From contig ASZN01000084.1 of NCBI GenBank assembly GCA_000406005.1, positions 1 to 20,532 of the forward strand: a stretch of 20,532 bases of DNA, written 5' to 3'. Shown piece by piece: positions 7,928 to 14,333 of the stretch. Each line of letters starts with the position of its first letter. Position 1 is the stretch's first letter. A program made the translations under genes and the position numbers. The stretch is from Candidatus Poribacteria bacterium WGA-3G. Its GTDB lineage: Bacteria > Poribacteria > WGA-4E > WGA-3G. The notes below the pieces were generated by a model. That model saw nothing but the letters and a program-made list of their open reading frames with translations, did not search any database and was not told where the DNA came from.

Positions 7928-10210
7928 TTAAAAATTAAGTTTATAGAGAAACTTCACGTTCCGTCCCGGTTCCGGCATCACCGCTTTGATGAGGGATAGG
8001 TGTTCCCGGTATGCCGTATCAAAGAGGTTTTCAATCTCGAAAACCAGTATGTTTTCCAGCTGCCACCATGACGTATTCAGATAGGCACCGACATCATGAA
8101 CGAGATAGCCGTCTGTCGGTTCCTCAAATCCACCGAGTCGGGTTTGACTGCCAGAGAAACGTGATGTTATATGGAAGTGAAAAGGTGACGGTGTGTAGCT
8201 AAAAACGAGTTTGCCATTGAGAGGCGGGATGCGCTCCAGCGGTTGACTGTTGGCTTCAATTGTTCCGTTGACGTAACTCATGTTGAGTTGTAGGTGAAAG
8301 TTTGGGAACACCTCACCATCAATTCCAACCTCAGCGCCGTTCATCAGAACATCTTGTCCGGTATATTGATAAATCCACAACCATCCGACGGCTCCGCTGC
8401 CCCACTCTTTTTCTCCGGTATTCGTCGGCGTGAGATAGCCGTATATCTGGTTTTGAAAAAGGGTGAGGTTTAGAGTGAGCCTATCCGTTTTATAGCGTGC
8501 GAACACTTCGCTACCGTATCCGTGCTCGGCTTCCAGTTTGGCATTGCCGATTTCATACGAATAGACTGCCAAGTGCGGTCCGTCGCTGAAAAGTTCTTCA
8601 ATACCGGGTGCGCGAAACGTTTTCATTAAGGTGGCACCGATATTCAACCTGTCAGTCCAGCGGTAAATACCAGAGGCAGCACCCGATACGCCGTTAAAGT
8701 CACGGCGCTGAACGGTTCCAGCACGGATGACCGTACCATTGTTTCTGAACGGTTCGGCACGTCTGATGTCGTAACGGATTGCGCCTTGTAAGGTGAAACG
8801 GTCAAAGTCTCGCTCACTGAGATAGAAACCTGCAAGTGCGAACTCGCGTGTGTGTGGTGTCCAATAAAACCCACCGGTGGCATGGTCGCGATACTCACCC
8901 CAAACCCCCATGATGGCGTTGTGGAATACGTGCGCCATTGCTGAGAAGTTGTAGGTTAGCACCCCGAATTCCACACCCAGTGCCCCGTTTGACTCCAACT
9001 CTTGATGTTGGTAACGGGTGTAGGTGCCTTGGAGTTTAACTTTATCAATCCACGGACGACGGAAAAAATACTCCATCTGTCCCTCATAACGTCGCCTATC
9101 CAGGGCGATATCCACGCCGTTGACATGCCCATCAGGAGACCCTGGGATACCGTAATCCGAGCGGTAACTGCCGCCTGAGATGCCTATGTATCCCCAGTCC
9201 TTGATGAATGATGTCCCGGTTGAGAAATTGACATTGGAGAGACCTGTGTTTTCCAGTGTTCCGAAGGGTGTCTGTATATCTGAGGCGAGTCGGCGATTCC
9301 ATTCGAGCTGTGCTGCAAAGGGACCGAGTGGCACAACAAAACCGGTCGTCGCTGTCCATCCGGAATTGACAGATTCACCTTGAAATGTCAGATGCATATC
9401 AGGATTTCTCGGTAGAACCTGTGGAATGTTATTGCGTTTGACGTTGATAACACCACCTAATGTACTTGATCCGTAGATGAGCGATGCGGGTCCCCGCGTG
9501 ACTTCGATCCCCTCGGCAGTCGTCGGGTCAATGGCTACAGCATGGTCGGCACTGGACGCGGATTTATCGCCGGTGCGTTCCCCGTTTTCGAGAATAAGCA
9601 GTCTATCGCCACCCAATCCTCGAATAACAGGTCGCGCTGCTGCGCGTCCCATCGTCCGTTGTGAAACGCCGGTTTCGTCTGATAACGTATCTGCCAAGGT
9701 CATACCTAACTTCTTTTGCAACTCGGTATCTGCTAACGCTAAATCGGTTGTTTTCTCAAATTTTGAGAGATCACCGGTTGCGTCCGTCACACGGATTGTT
9801 CCTAAACGATATGCGATTGTTTTCAACTTGACGTGGATATAAGACGTGGAGTCTCCGACATCAACCACCTGTTCAAACGGCTGATAGTCAACCTTCGTGA
9901 ACTGAAGTGTGTATTGCCCTTCAGGCACCGCATCGAATTTAAACTGACCGTTCGCGTCGGTTTGTACGTCCTTCTCTAACCCGACGATACGGACAGTAAC
10001 CCCGACGAGCCGAGTCCCGCTCCGGATTTCAACGACCTTTCCTTCGAGAGACGGCGTTGTGTCCGAAGCACTTTGGACCTCTTTGAGATAGTAGAAGAGA
10101 CAGCCTACTATCCCGGACATCAACACGAATAGGTGGGAACACTTTTTAAGCGTCCCCACCGTAGGAGACCTATGGGGACAGGCACAAGTGCTTAAACAAG
10201 TGCTTAACAT
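7928..10210 (-). CDS. ZnuD-like TonB-dependent outer-membrane receptor with N-terminal carboxypeptidase-regulatory-like domain
   Basis: An outer-membrane receptor of 760 aa. Order of parts: atypical N-terminus with a hydrophobic signal segment (about 22-48), a carboxypeptidase-regulatory-like Ig fold (about 52-128), a plug (about 140-255) and a 22-strand-type barrel to the end. The last residue is Phe (YKLNF), as expected for barrel assembly. The plug has RPVIRGLGGDRLLILENG, DHAVAIDP and RGPASLIYGSSTLGGVINV, closely resembling ZnuD zinc receptors; with the metal neighbours this supports zinc (or related metal) uptake. The ATG at 10208-10210 has AAGGGG upstream and begins 10 bp after the lipoprotein stop, so the two genes are coupled. 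Odd: residues 3-24 are encoded by a palindromic element with a 12-bp tandem duplication (LSTCLSTC), giving a Cys/Pro-rich n-region unlike a normal signal peptide. Confidence 0.9.
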   Translation of the reverse strand: MLSTCLSTCACPHRSPTVGTLKKCSHLFVLMSGIVGCLFYYLKEVQSASDTTPSLEGKVVEIRSGTRLVGVTVRIVGLEKDVQTDANGQFKFDAVPEGQYTLQFTKVDYQPFEQVVDVGDSTSYIHVKLKTIAYRLGTIRVTDATGDLSKFEKTTDLALADTELQKKLGMTLADTLSDETGVSQRTMGRAAARPVIRGLGGDRLLILENGERTGDKSASSADHAVAIDPTTAEGIEVTRGPASLIYGSSTLGGVINVKRNNIPQVLPRNPDMHLTFQGESVNSGWTATTGFVVPLGPFAAQLEWNRRLASDIQTPFGTLENTGLSNVNFSTGTSFIKDWGYIGISGGSYRSDYGIPGSPDGHVNGVDIALDRRRYEGQMEYFFRRPWIDKVKLQGTYTRYQHQELESNGALGVEFGVLTYNFSAMAHVFHNAIMGVWGEYRDHATGGFYWTPHTREFALAGFYLSERDFDRFTLQGAIRYDIRRAEPFRNNGTVIRAGTVQRRDFNGVSGAASGIYRWTDRLNIGATLMKTFRAPGIEELFSDGPHLAVYSYEIGNAKLEAEHGYGSEVFARYKTDRLTLNLTLFQNQIYGYLTPTNTGEKEWGSGAVGWLWIYQYTGQDVLMNGAEVGIDGEVFPNFHLQLNMSYVNGTIEANSQPLERIPPLNGKLVFSYTPSPFHFHITSRFSGSQTRLGGFEEPTDGYLVHDVGAYLNTSWWQLENILVFEIENLFDTAYREHLSLIKAVMPEPGRNVKFLYKLNF
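10140..10202. repeat. palindromic (REP/MITE-like) element inside the 5' end of the receptor gene
   Basis: Nested inverted repeats are seen. CACTTTTTAAGC (10140-10151) pairs with GCTTAAACAAGTG (10190-10202) apart from one bulged base. GTCCCC (10152-10157) pairs with GGGGAC (10174-10179). TAGG (10162-10165) pairs with CCTA (10169-10172) around a 3-nt loop. GGGAAC at 10135-10140 and GTTCCC at 10214-10219 add a further flanking inverted pair. The structure lies within coding sequence. Confidence 0.55.
10184..10207. repeat. 12-bp perfect tandem duplication
   Basis: ACAAGTGCTTAA occurs twice in a row (10184-10195 and 10196-10207), immediately after the receptor start codon on the minus strand. It duplicates four codons in frame (LSTC LSTC). 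Confidence 0.8.
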
Positions 10211-10220
10211 GGAGTTCCCC

Positions 10221-10790
10221 TTATTGAACCGTTACCGGTATGAGAAGTGCTCCCGTGAAATCTGGATGATCGCCGTGAAGGAGTTGCAGTTTGATTTCTG
10301 TTGTCCCTGCCTTCAATCCCTCGAGTCCAAACCCTAACTCTTCATCGTGTTCATCTTCATCGTGTTCATCTTCATGCTCCAGATGAATCTCAATAATAGC
10401 GGAATCGTACTCCGATAAGCCGAGGCCGAGGACTTCCGCATGTCCATGTTCATCTACTGCCTCTACTTCATCGAGGTGGGCTTCGGCACCGGTTGCATCA
10501 AGAAATACGGCATGGACCTCAATTTCTTCTCCGACACCTACGGTGAGACCTCCAGTCTGTTCGCCTTGAAATTGACGATAGACCTCCACCTCATCGACTT
10601 CCAAAACAAAGCCGTCGACATCGGCGTGAATGGGCGCATCCGCTTCTTGTTCATGGTCATGGTCATCATCAATAATAGGGTTATCATCTTCACCACAACC
10701 GCCCATAAACGGGAGCAGTGCTACGAAACTTATTAACGTTAATCGTGAAATAGCGACAGAAAAGTCGCTCCTAAAGAGGTAAGTAAACAT
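10221..10790 (-). CDS. His/Asp/Glu-rich lipoprotein, probable metal binder
   Basis: A 189-aa protein with a lipoprotein signal: hydrophobic stretch then MGGC, giving lipid-bearing C32. The mature part starts with a very acidic His-containing stretch (EDDNPIIDDDHDHEQE) and has another near residues 130-150 (HLEHEDEHDEDEHDEE). I count 13 histidines in all. Such composition is typical of zinc or other divalent-metal scavenging and presentation in the periplasm or at the outer membrane. No named family is recognised; the strand-rich remainder could be an Ig-like or DUF-type fold. It directly precedes the TonB receptor (10-bp gap), so it may hand metal to or from the receptor or work as its surface partner. 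The start is supported by GGAG 7 nt upstream. A palindrome lies about 25 bp upstream. Confidence 0.82.
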   Translation of the reverse strand: MFTYLFRSDFSVAISRLTLISFVALLPFMGGCGEDDNPIIDDDHDHEQEADAPIHADVDGFVLEVDEVEVYRQFQGEQTGGLTVGVGEEIEVHAVFLDATGAEAHLDEVEAVDEHGHAEVLGLGLSEYDSAIIEIHLEHEDEHDEDEHDEELGFGLEGLKAGTTEIKLQLLHGDHPDFTGALLIPVTVQ

Positions 10791-10815
10791 TTGTATTCTC
10801 CAATTTTTAAATCTG

Positions 10816-10837
10816 ATAGCACACGGTGTGTGCCTAT
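10816..10837 (-). promoter_or_regulatory. palindrome, candidate metal-regulator operator
   Basis: The arms ATAGCACAC (10816-10824) and GTGTGCCTAT (10828-10837) are complementary around GGT, with one bulged base. The site lies 26-47 bp upstream of the lipoprotein start, next to an AT-rich stretch with only weak promoter-like hexamers (TTAATT, 17 bp, TAATAG on the minus strand). It could be an operator for a Zur-like repressor or a leader hairpin; it does not match a Zur consensus I can name. Confidence 0.4.
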
Positions 10838-11125
10838 TATTTTTAACCTAAAAAAGAATTAATTTAACAATTTAACAGCGAATATGCCACGCGAAAAATA
10901 TAAAACGCGCAAGGATATGCTATGCGTACCTCATGCTTTTTACTGCAATAGATATGTCTCGTAAGTTTCCTGAAAGAGATACTATTAATACGCGCAATCA
11001 GGTGGTATCTGCTACGGAAGCACTACGTTATGTTGCAAAGCAAAGCGTACAAGGCGCGGGACGCGTATAGGTAACCCCGCGATCTTTGGATAATAAGAGA
11101 TATAAAGGAAAAACAAAATCTGCCT
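10838..11125. other. non-coding stretch without a recognised gene
   Basis: About 290 bp upstream of the lipoprotein gene. It has an AATTTAAC tandem pair (10861-10876). A short plus-strand frame at 10954-11070 encodes 38 residues with no family and no ribosome site. A GC-rich stem, CGCGGG at 11055-11060 with its complement at 11076-11081, has a 15-nt loop. No tRNA, known riboswitch or conserved protein is recognised. Confidence 0.5.
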
Positions 11126-11488
11126 TTAAGCGGCAAAATTTGTAAGTTTATTGGAGAATACTGGTGGGGCACGACTTTGCGTGTTCGTGGTAAGTCTTAA
11201 AGGGAGAAAAACGGCTTCATAAAATGGGAGTGTCGTATTGAAAAGGAGAGGAGAAATGAGTGCGGAGGATTCAATCTCAACGCCGACGTGGTGGCTGTGA
11301 AAGAAACAGGCTGTGCAGGCATTCTCAGAATCGGAATGTTCGGTATGATCGGGTGAATGTTCAGCATGATCGTGTGTGAGTTCGACGACACCGAGCAGCA
11401 CGATATAGCAACATAAACCTGTTATAACACAGATTTTTGAAATACGTCCAGATATCAACTTGTTGGGAAAGATCGTGCCGTTTCTCAT
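11126..11488 (-). CDS. small His/Cys-rich membrane-anchored or exported protein
   Basis: A 120-aa protein from the ATG at 11486-11488. It has one hydrophobic helix (about residues 19-38) followed by a His/Cys-rich segment, THDHAEHSPDHTEH and CTACFFHSHH, which includes a CxxC pair. It ends with an SRAPP stretch. This pattern (helix, His/Cys patch, terminal RAPP/RGPP) recalls the DUF2946-like small proteins found near copper and zinc genes, though I cannot assign the family firmly. The frame extends 18 codons upstream, but that ATG (11540-11542) lies only 2 nt after a perfect -10 element and so upstream of, or at, the predicted transcription start. The internal ATG is therefore chosen; its ribosome site is weak. 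It is the first gene of the minus-strand metal region, separated from the lipoprotein gene by 335 bp. Confidence 0.6.
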   Translation of the reverse strand: MRNGTIFPNKLISGRISKICVITGLCCYIVLLGVVELTHDHAEHSPDHTEHSDSENACTACFFHSHHVGVEIESSALISPLLFNTTLPFYEAVFLPLRLTTNTQSRAPPVFSNKLTNFAA

Positions 11489-11544
11489 AGACCAGAACCT
11501 ATGGTTATGAATAAAAAAAAAGAGTGCTAATAAACTTGGCATAA

Positions 11545-11573
11545 ATTATAACACGCGATTGCGTCAATGTCAA
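11545..11573 (-). promoter_or_regulatory. perfect sigma70 consensus promoter
   Basis: On the minus strand TTGACA (11573-11568) and TATAAT (11550-11545) are separated by 17 bp, a complete consensus match. It drives the small His-rich gene and defines the leader that excludes its upstream ATG. Confidence 0.8.
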
Positions 11574-11584
11574 ATAGAACTTAA

Positions 11585-11599
11585 AAAGTCGATGACTTT
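11585..11599. promoter_or_regulatory. palindrome between divergent promoters, candidate antitoxin operator
   Basis: AAAGTC and GACTTT are complementary arms around GAT. The site lies between the minus-strand promoter (11545-11573) and a weaker plus-strand promoter (TTGCGA 11604-11609, 18 bp, TAAAAT 11628-11633) ahead of the toxin-antitoxin locus. XRE antitoxins commonly bind such sites to repress their own genes; binding here is inference. Confidence 0.4.
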
Positions 11600-11638
11600 A
11601 GACTTGCGAAAATATAAGTTAATGCGTTAAAATAGGGT

Positions 11639-11786
11639 ATGGATCAAGAAATAACAACCTCAAGAAATGTTCAGTGGATTGGTGATTCAAAAGAAATCAA
11701 AACGTGGGATCAGGACCCCAAAGAAGGACATTGACTTGATTAAACGAAGATTAAGGCGAGCTAAAGAGGTGGAGAAAGGATTATGA
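11639..11786 (+). pseudogene. Gp49/RelE-like toxin remnant with internal deletion and frameshift
   Basis: Two pieces of a HigB-type (phage Gp49-like) toxin are visible in different frames. The first, from the ATG at 11639, reads as the family N-terminus (RNVQWIGDS) and then runs into a TGA at 11732-11734. The second, in the +1 frame from about 11685 to the TGA at 11784-11786, reads QKKSKRGIRTPKKDIDLIKRRL, the family C-terminus. These toxins are usually about 110-120 aa; only about 50 codons remain, so about 60-70 central codons, including most of the catalytic fold, have been lost and the frame broken at the junction (about 11685-11690). The final TGA overlaps the antitoxin ATG (ATGA), the normal toxin-antitoxin arrangement. 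The protein cannot be functional as a toxin. Confidence 0.75.
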
Positions 11787-12112
11787 GCAAGAACATTAAG
11801 GTTGAAGAAGGCAGCGGAAATATTTTCAAGGATTTGGGTTTTTCTGATGAGGTTTCGGAGAAAGAACTCCTAAAAGCACAGTTGGGGACTGAGATTTTCC
11901 GCATTCTGAAGGAACGTAAGTTAACTCAGGTCGAGGCGGCGAAACTACTTGGCATTAAACACACCGAAGTTTCTCGCCTTAAAGCCGCCAAACTTTCTGA
12001 CTACAGCGTTGAGCGATTGATGAGGTTTCTTAATCAGTTGAATCGCGATATCGAGATTCGGATTATTCCTTCAGAAGATAGAGAAGGACAGCAGCGGGTG
12101 ATTGCTGTTTAG
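11783..12112 (+). CDS. XRE/HTH antitoxin (HigA-like) with broken toxin partner
   Basis: A 109-aa DNA-binding protein. The helix-turn-helix lies at about residues 43-70 (LTQVEAAKLLGIKHTEVSRLK), followed by LSDYSVERLMRFLNQLNRDIEI. This matches the XRE antitoxins (HTH_37 type) paired with Gp49-like toxins, which neutralise the toxin and repress the operon. The ATG overlaps the toxin remnant's stop, and GGAG lies 8 nt upstream. Because the toxin has lost its core, this is an orphan antitoxin. It may persist as a regulator or protect against a related toxin elsewhere in the genome. Confidence 0.88.
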   Translation: MSKNIKVEEGSGNIFKDLGFSDEVSEKELLKAQLGTEIFRILKERKLTQVEAAKLLGIKHTEVSRLKAAKLSDYSVERLMRFLNQLNRDIEIRIIPSEDREGQQRVIAV

Positions 12113-12197
12113 TTCAAGGTATGCTTCCTTGTCGTATTTTGCTACACGCCTCGGTCTAAAGTTTTGGAAAAAATAAAGATCCCTGAAATTAATGCAC

Positions 12198-12226
12198 TTG
12201 CACTCATCAGCGGGATGTTTTATCAT
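12198..12226 (+). promoter_or_regulatory. sigma70-type promoter for moeA
   Basis: TTGCAC (12198-12203) and TATCAT (12221-12226) are separated by 17 bp. The predicted start of transcription is about 25 bp before the moeA ATG. Confidence 0.6.
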
Positions 12227-12257
12227 AGGAATGAGAACCTAAAGGAGAAAAGATTAG

Positions 12258-13460
12258 ATGCTAAGTGTTGATGAAGCCCGCCAACGGATGCTGGATACGA
12301 TTCCCATTTTACCTTCGGAAAAGCGAGAAATTTTTGAGTGTACAGGTTATGTGCTTGCAGAGGAATTGCATGCCACGGAAAATATCCCGCCGTTTGATAA
12401 TTCTGCGATGGATGGATTCGCCGTTCGCGCAGCGGATGTGGAAGGTGCAACAAAAGAAAAACCTGCTGTTCTTTCAGTCGTTGAGACCGTCGCCGCAGGC
12501 TACGCACCCACAAAACAGGTCGCGGCAGGTCAAGCGGCGCGAATCATGACGGGCGCGATGATGCCTGAGGGCGCAGATGCCGTCGTTATGCAGGAGGTAA
12601 CACAGCAGGACGCAGATGAAGTCAAAGTCTTTGAAAGTATTGATACAGCTGGAAATGTCCGTTTTACCGGTGAGAGTGTTGCAGAAGGTCAGCAGGTAAT
12701 GGAAAAAGGGAAGCACCTGCGTCCGCCAGAAATTTCAATGCTGGCTTCTCTCAATTGCGCAGAAGCGACAGTACATCGGAAACCTACCGTCGCCATCGTT
12801 TCGACGGGTGATGAACTGACACCACTCGGTGAACGGCTTGAACCGGGAAAAATTCGGGACAGCAATCGTTACGGGCTTTATGCACAAGTTGAAGAAGCCG
12901 GGGGTATACCCATCGATATGGGTATCGCGCCTGATGATGAAGCAGAAACAGAACGAATTTTCCGCACCGCGCTCGCGAAAGCAGATGCGCTCATCACAAG
13001 CGGCGGTGTTTCTGTCGGTGAACATGATGTCGTAAAGACCGTCTTGGCGAAGTTGGGTAAGATTAACTTCTGGCGCGTCGCTATGAAACCCGGAAAACCG
13101 CAGGCTTACGGGATCGCTGACGGGAAACCGATTTTCGGATTGCCCGGTAACCCGGTCTCTTCACTCGTTGTGTTTGAACTCTTTGTCCGACCCGCACTTC
13201 TCAAAATGGCGGGACATACAAATCTATTCCGTCCAACCTTCAAAGCCGTCTTAGCGGAATCTGTCACGAATAGGGATGGTCGCGTTAATTATATGCGCGC
13301 AATCCTTAAAGTGTCTGACGGTGAAATCACCGCACAAACAACCGGACCCCAGGGGTCAGGTATCCTGCATTCCCTTGTGTTGGCAAACGGTTTAATTACG
13401 ATCCCAACGGCTACAACGCTACAAGTTGGCGAAAAAGTGGATGCCCAATTTCTATTTTAA
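12258..13460 (+). CDS. moeA: molybdopterin molybdotransferase MoeA
   Basis: MoeA inserts molybdenum into adenylylated molybdopterin in the last step of molybdenum cofactor synthesis in the cytoplasm. The 400-aa length is normal. Family motifs are all present: PPFDNSAMDGFAV (about 44-56), MTGAMMPEGADAVV (about 97-110), IVSTGDEL, GKIRDSN, the MoCF-domain SGGVSVGEHDVV, and FGLPGNPVSS, followed by the C-terminal beta domain. The gene has its own promoter and a GGAG 10 nt upstream of the ATG. No other moa/mob gene and no molybdoenzyme is seen in the window, so it appears isolated. The neighbouring alpha/beta hydrolase begins about 100 bp later and is unlikely to share the pathway. Confidence 0.95.
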   Translation: MLSVDEARQRMLDTIPILPSEKREIFECTGYVLAEELHATENIPPFDNSAMDGFAVRAADVEGATKEKPAVLSVVETVAAGYAPTKQVAAGQAARIMTGAMMPEGADAVVMQEVTQQDADEVKVFESIDTAGNVRFTGESVAEGQQVMEKGKHLRPPEISMLASLNCAEATVHRKPTVAIVSTGDELTPLGERLEPGKIRDSNRYGLYAQVEEAGGIPIDMGIAPDDEAETERIFRTALAKADALITSGGVSVGEHDVVKTVLAKLGKINFWRVAMKPGKPQAYGIADGKPIFGLPGNPVSSLVVFELFVRPALLKMAGHTNLFRPTFKAVLAESVTNRDGRVNYMRAILKVSDGEITAQTTGPQGSGILHSLVLANGLITIPTATTLQVGEKVDAQFLF

Positions 13461-13593
13461 ATAGGGTTTACGCAAATCACTTTGCAGGCTTATTCGGGAG
13501 GGACTTCCATTCCTGATTGACGATGACAAAGAACAGATTCTCGGAGGCACCGCCGCAAGAATATGGAATTTGCTGTCCTAAAGTCGTCTTTAG
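13461..13593. repeat. candidate dispersed intergenic element bounded by small hairpins
   Basis: Just after moeA is GCAAA-TCAC-TTTGC (13472-13485), and just inside the hydrolase frame is the palindrome CTAAAG-TCGT-CTTTAG (13578-13593). The minus strand of the interval is open and encodes GASENLFFVIVNQEWKSLP, an ORF-like reading without a ribosome site. The second palindrome resembles AAAGTCGATGACTTT at 11585. Whether it is really repeated in the genome cannot be seen from here. Confidence 0.3.
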
Positions 13594-14330
13594 CCATGAG
13601 AACAAGCGAAATGTCTTGCGGAGAGTTGGCTTACCACGATTCAGGGAATCTGCCATCGCCTCTAATCTTCTTGCACGGGACTGGGTGTGATGCATCAGAT
13701 TGGATGTCGGTGACCGACGCATTACCGCGCAACCAGCGTTGCATCGCGCTCGATTTTCGTGGACACGGACAGAGTCCAGTGCCGACGCAACCGTTCACAC
13801 TAACAGACCTTGCTGAAGATGTCTTGCACCTTGTGGACAACCTGCGACTTCAAGGGTTGGTAATTGTTGGACATAGCCTTGGCGGTATGGTGGCGATGGA
13901 GGTCGCTCAGCGTTCATCCCGTGTTATTGGACTTGTGCTATTGGAGGGGTGGACGACCCTTTCGGCTGCCGGAAGTTCTTTTGACGCTGGACGGTTTTAT
14001 GGTTCATTGTCAGAGACAGCGATTGCGGAGATTCAGCAGAAATCTAAGACGACACGGAGCCGTTTTCAGCCTGAAATCTGGAACCATTTCTGGGAATCTG
14101 TCACGGCGTTCGATGCCTCTACCTACTTACAACAGGCAGGTATCCCGATCTGGGAAGTCTTTGGGGGTATGGGGCGGAATGCGCTAACGAAAAAGAAATT
14201 GCGCATTCCGCCGAACCCGAATATTCAGTGGGTGTGGATCCCTCATGCAGGACATTATCTGCCACACGAATGTCCGGATGAAGTCTCTAAAGTAGTAGAC
14301 AAAGTAGTAGGCACACTCCGTGTGCCGTAA
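13563..14330 (+). CDS. alpha/beta-fold hydrolase
   Basis: A 255-aa soluble hydrolase. The oxyanion region HGTG (38-41), the nucleophile elbow GHSLGG (S105) and the catalytic His (H231, in AGHYLPHE) are clear. The usual acid after strand 7 (about residues 200-208, FGGMGRNAL) is missing. E128, at the end of strand 6 (LVLLEGW), could replace it, the position used by haloalkane dehalogenases such as LinB. The substrate cannot be told. The start is uncertain: the nearest GGAGG is 15 nt before the first ATG, and ATGs at codons 12 (13596) and 17 (13611) are alternatives. The first 12 codons overlap the candidate intergenic element, so a start at codon 12 or 17 would be natural. The stop is 3 bp from the end of the convergent rhodanese gene. 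Confidence 0.82.
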   Translation: MEFAVLKSSLAMRTSEMSCGELAYHDSGNLPSPLIFLHGTGCDASDWMSVTDALPRNQRCIALDFRGHGQSPVPTQPFTLTDLAEDVLHLVDNLRLQGLVIVGHSLGGMVAMEVAQRSSRVIGLVLLEGWTTLSAAGSSFDAGRFYGSLSETAIAEIQQKSKTTRSRFQPEIWNHFWESVTAFDASTYLQQAGIPIWEVFGGMGRNALTKKKLRIPPNPNIQWVWIPHAGHYLPHECPDEVSKVVDKVVGTLRVP

Positions 14331-14333
14331 CCT

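Noticed and set aside
10440..10736. Plus-strand 98-aa frame opposite the lipoprotein gene
   Set aside because: It is a shadow of the lipoprotein gene, which has a lipobox, ribosome site and tight operon spacing.
13477..13722. Minus-strand 81-aa frame between moeA and the hydrolase as a gene
   Set aside because: It overlaps the hydrolase core, has no ribosome site and matches no family; it is kept only as a hint of a repeat element.
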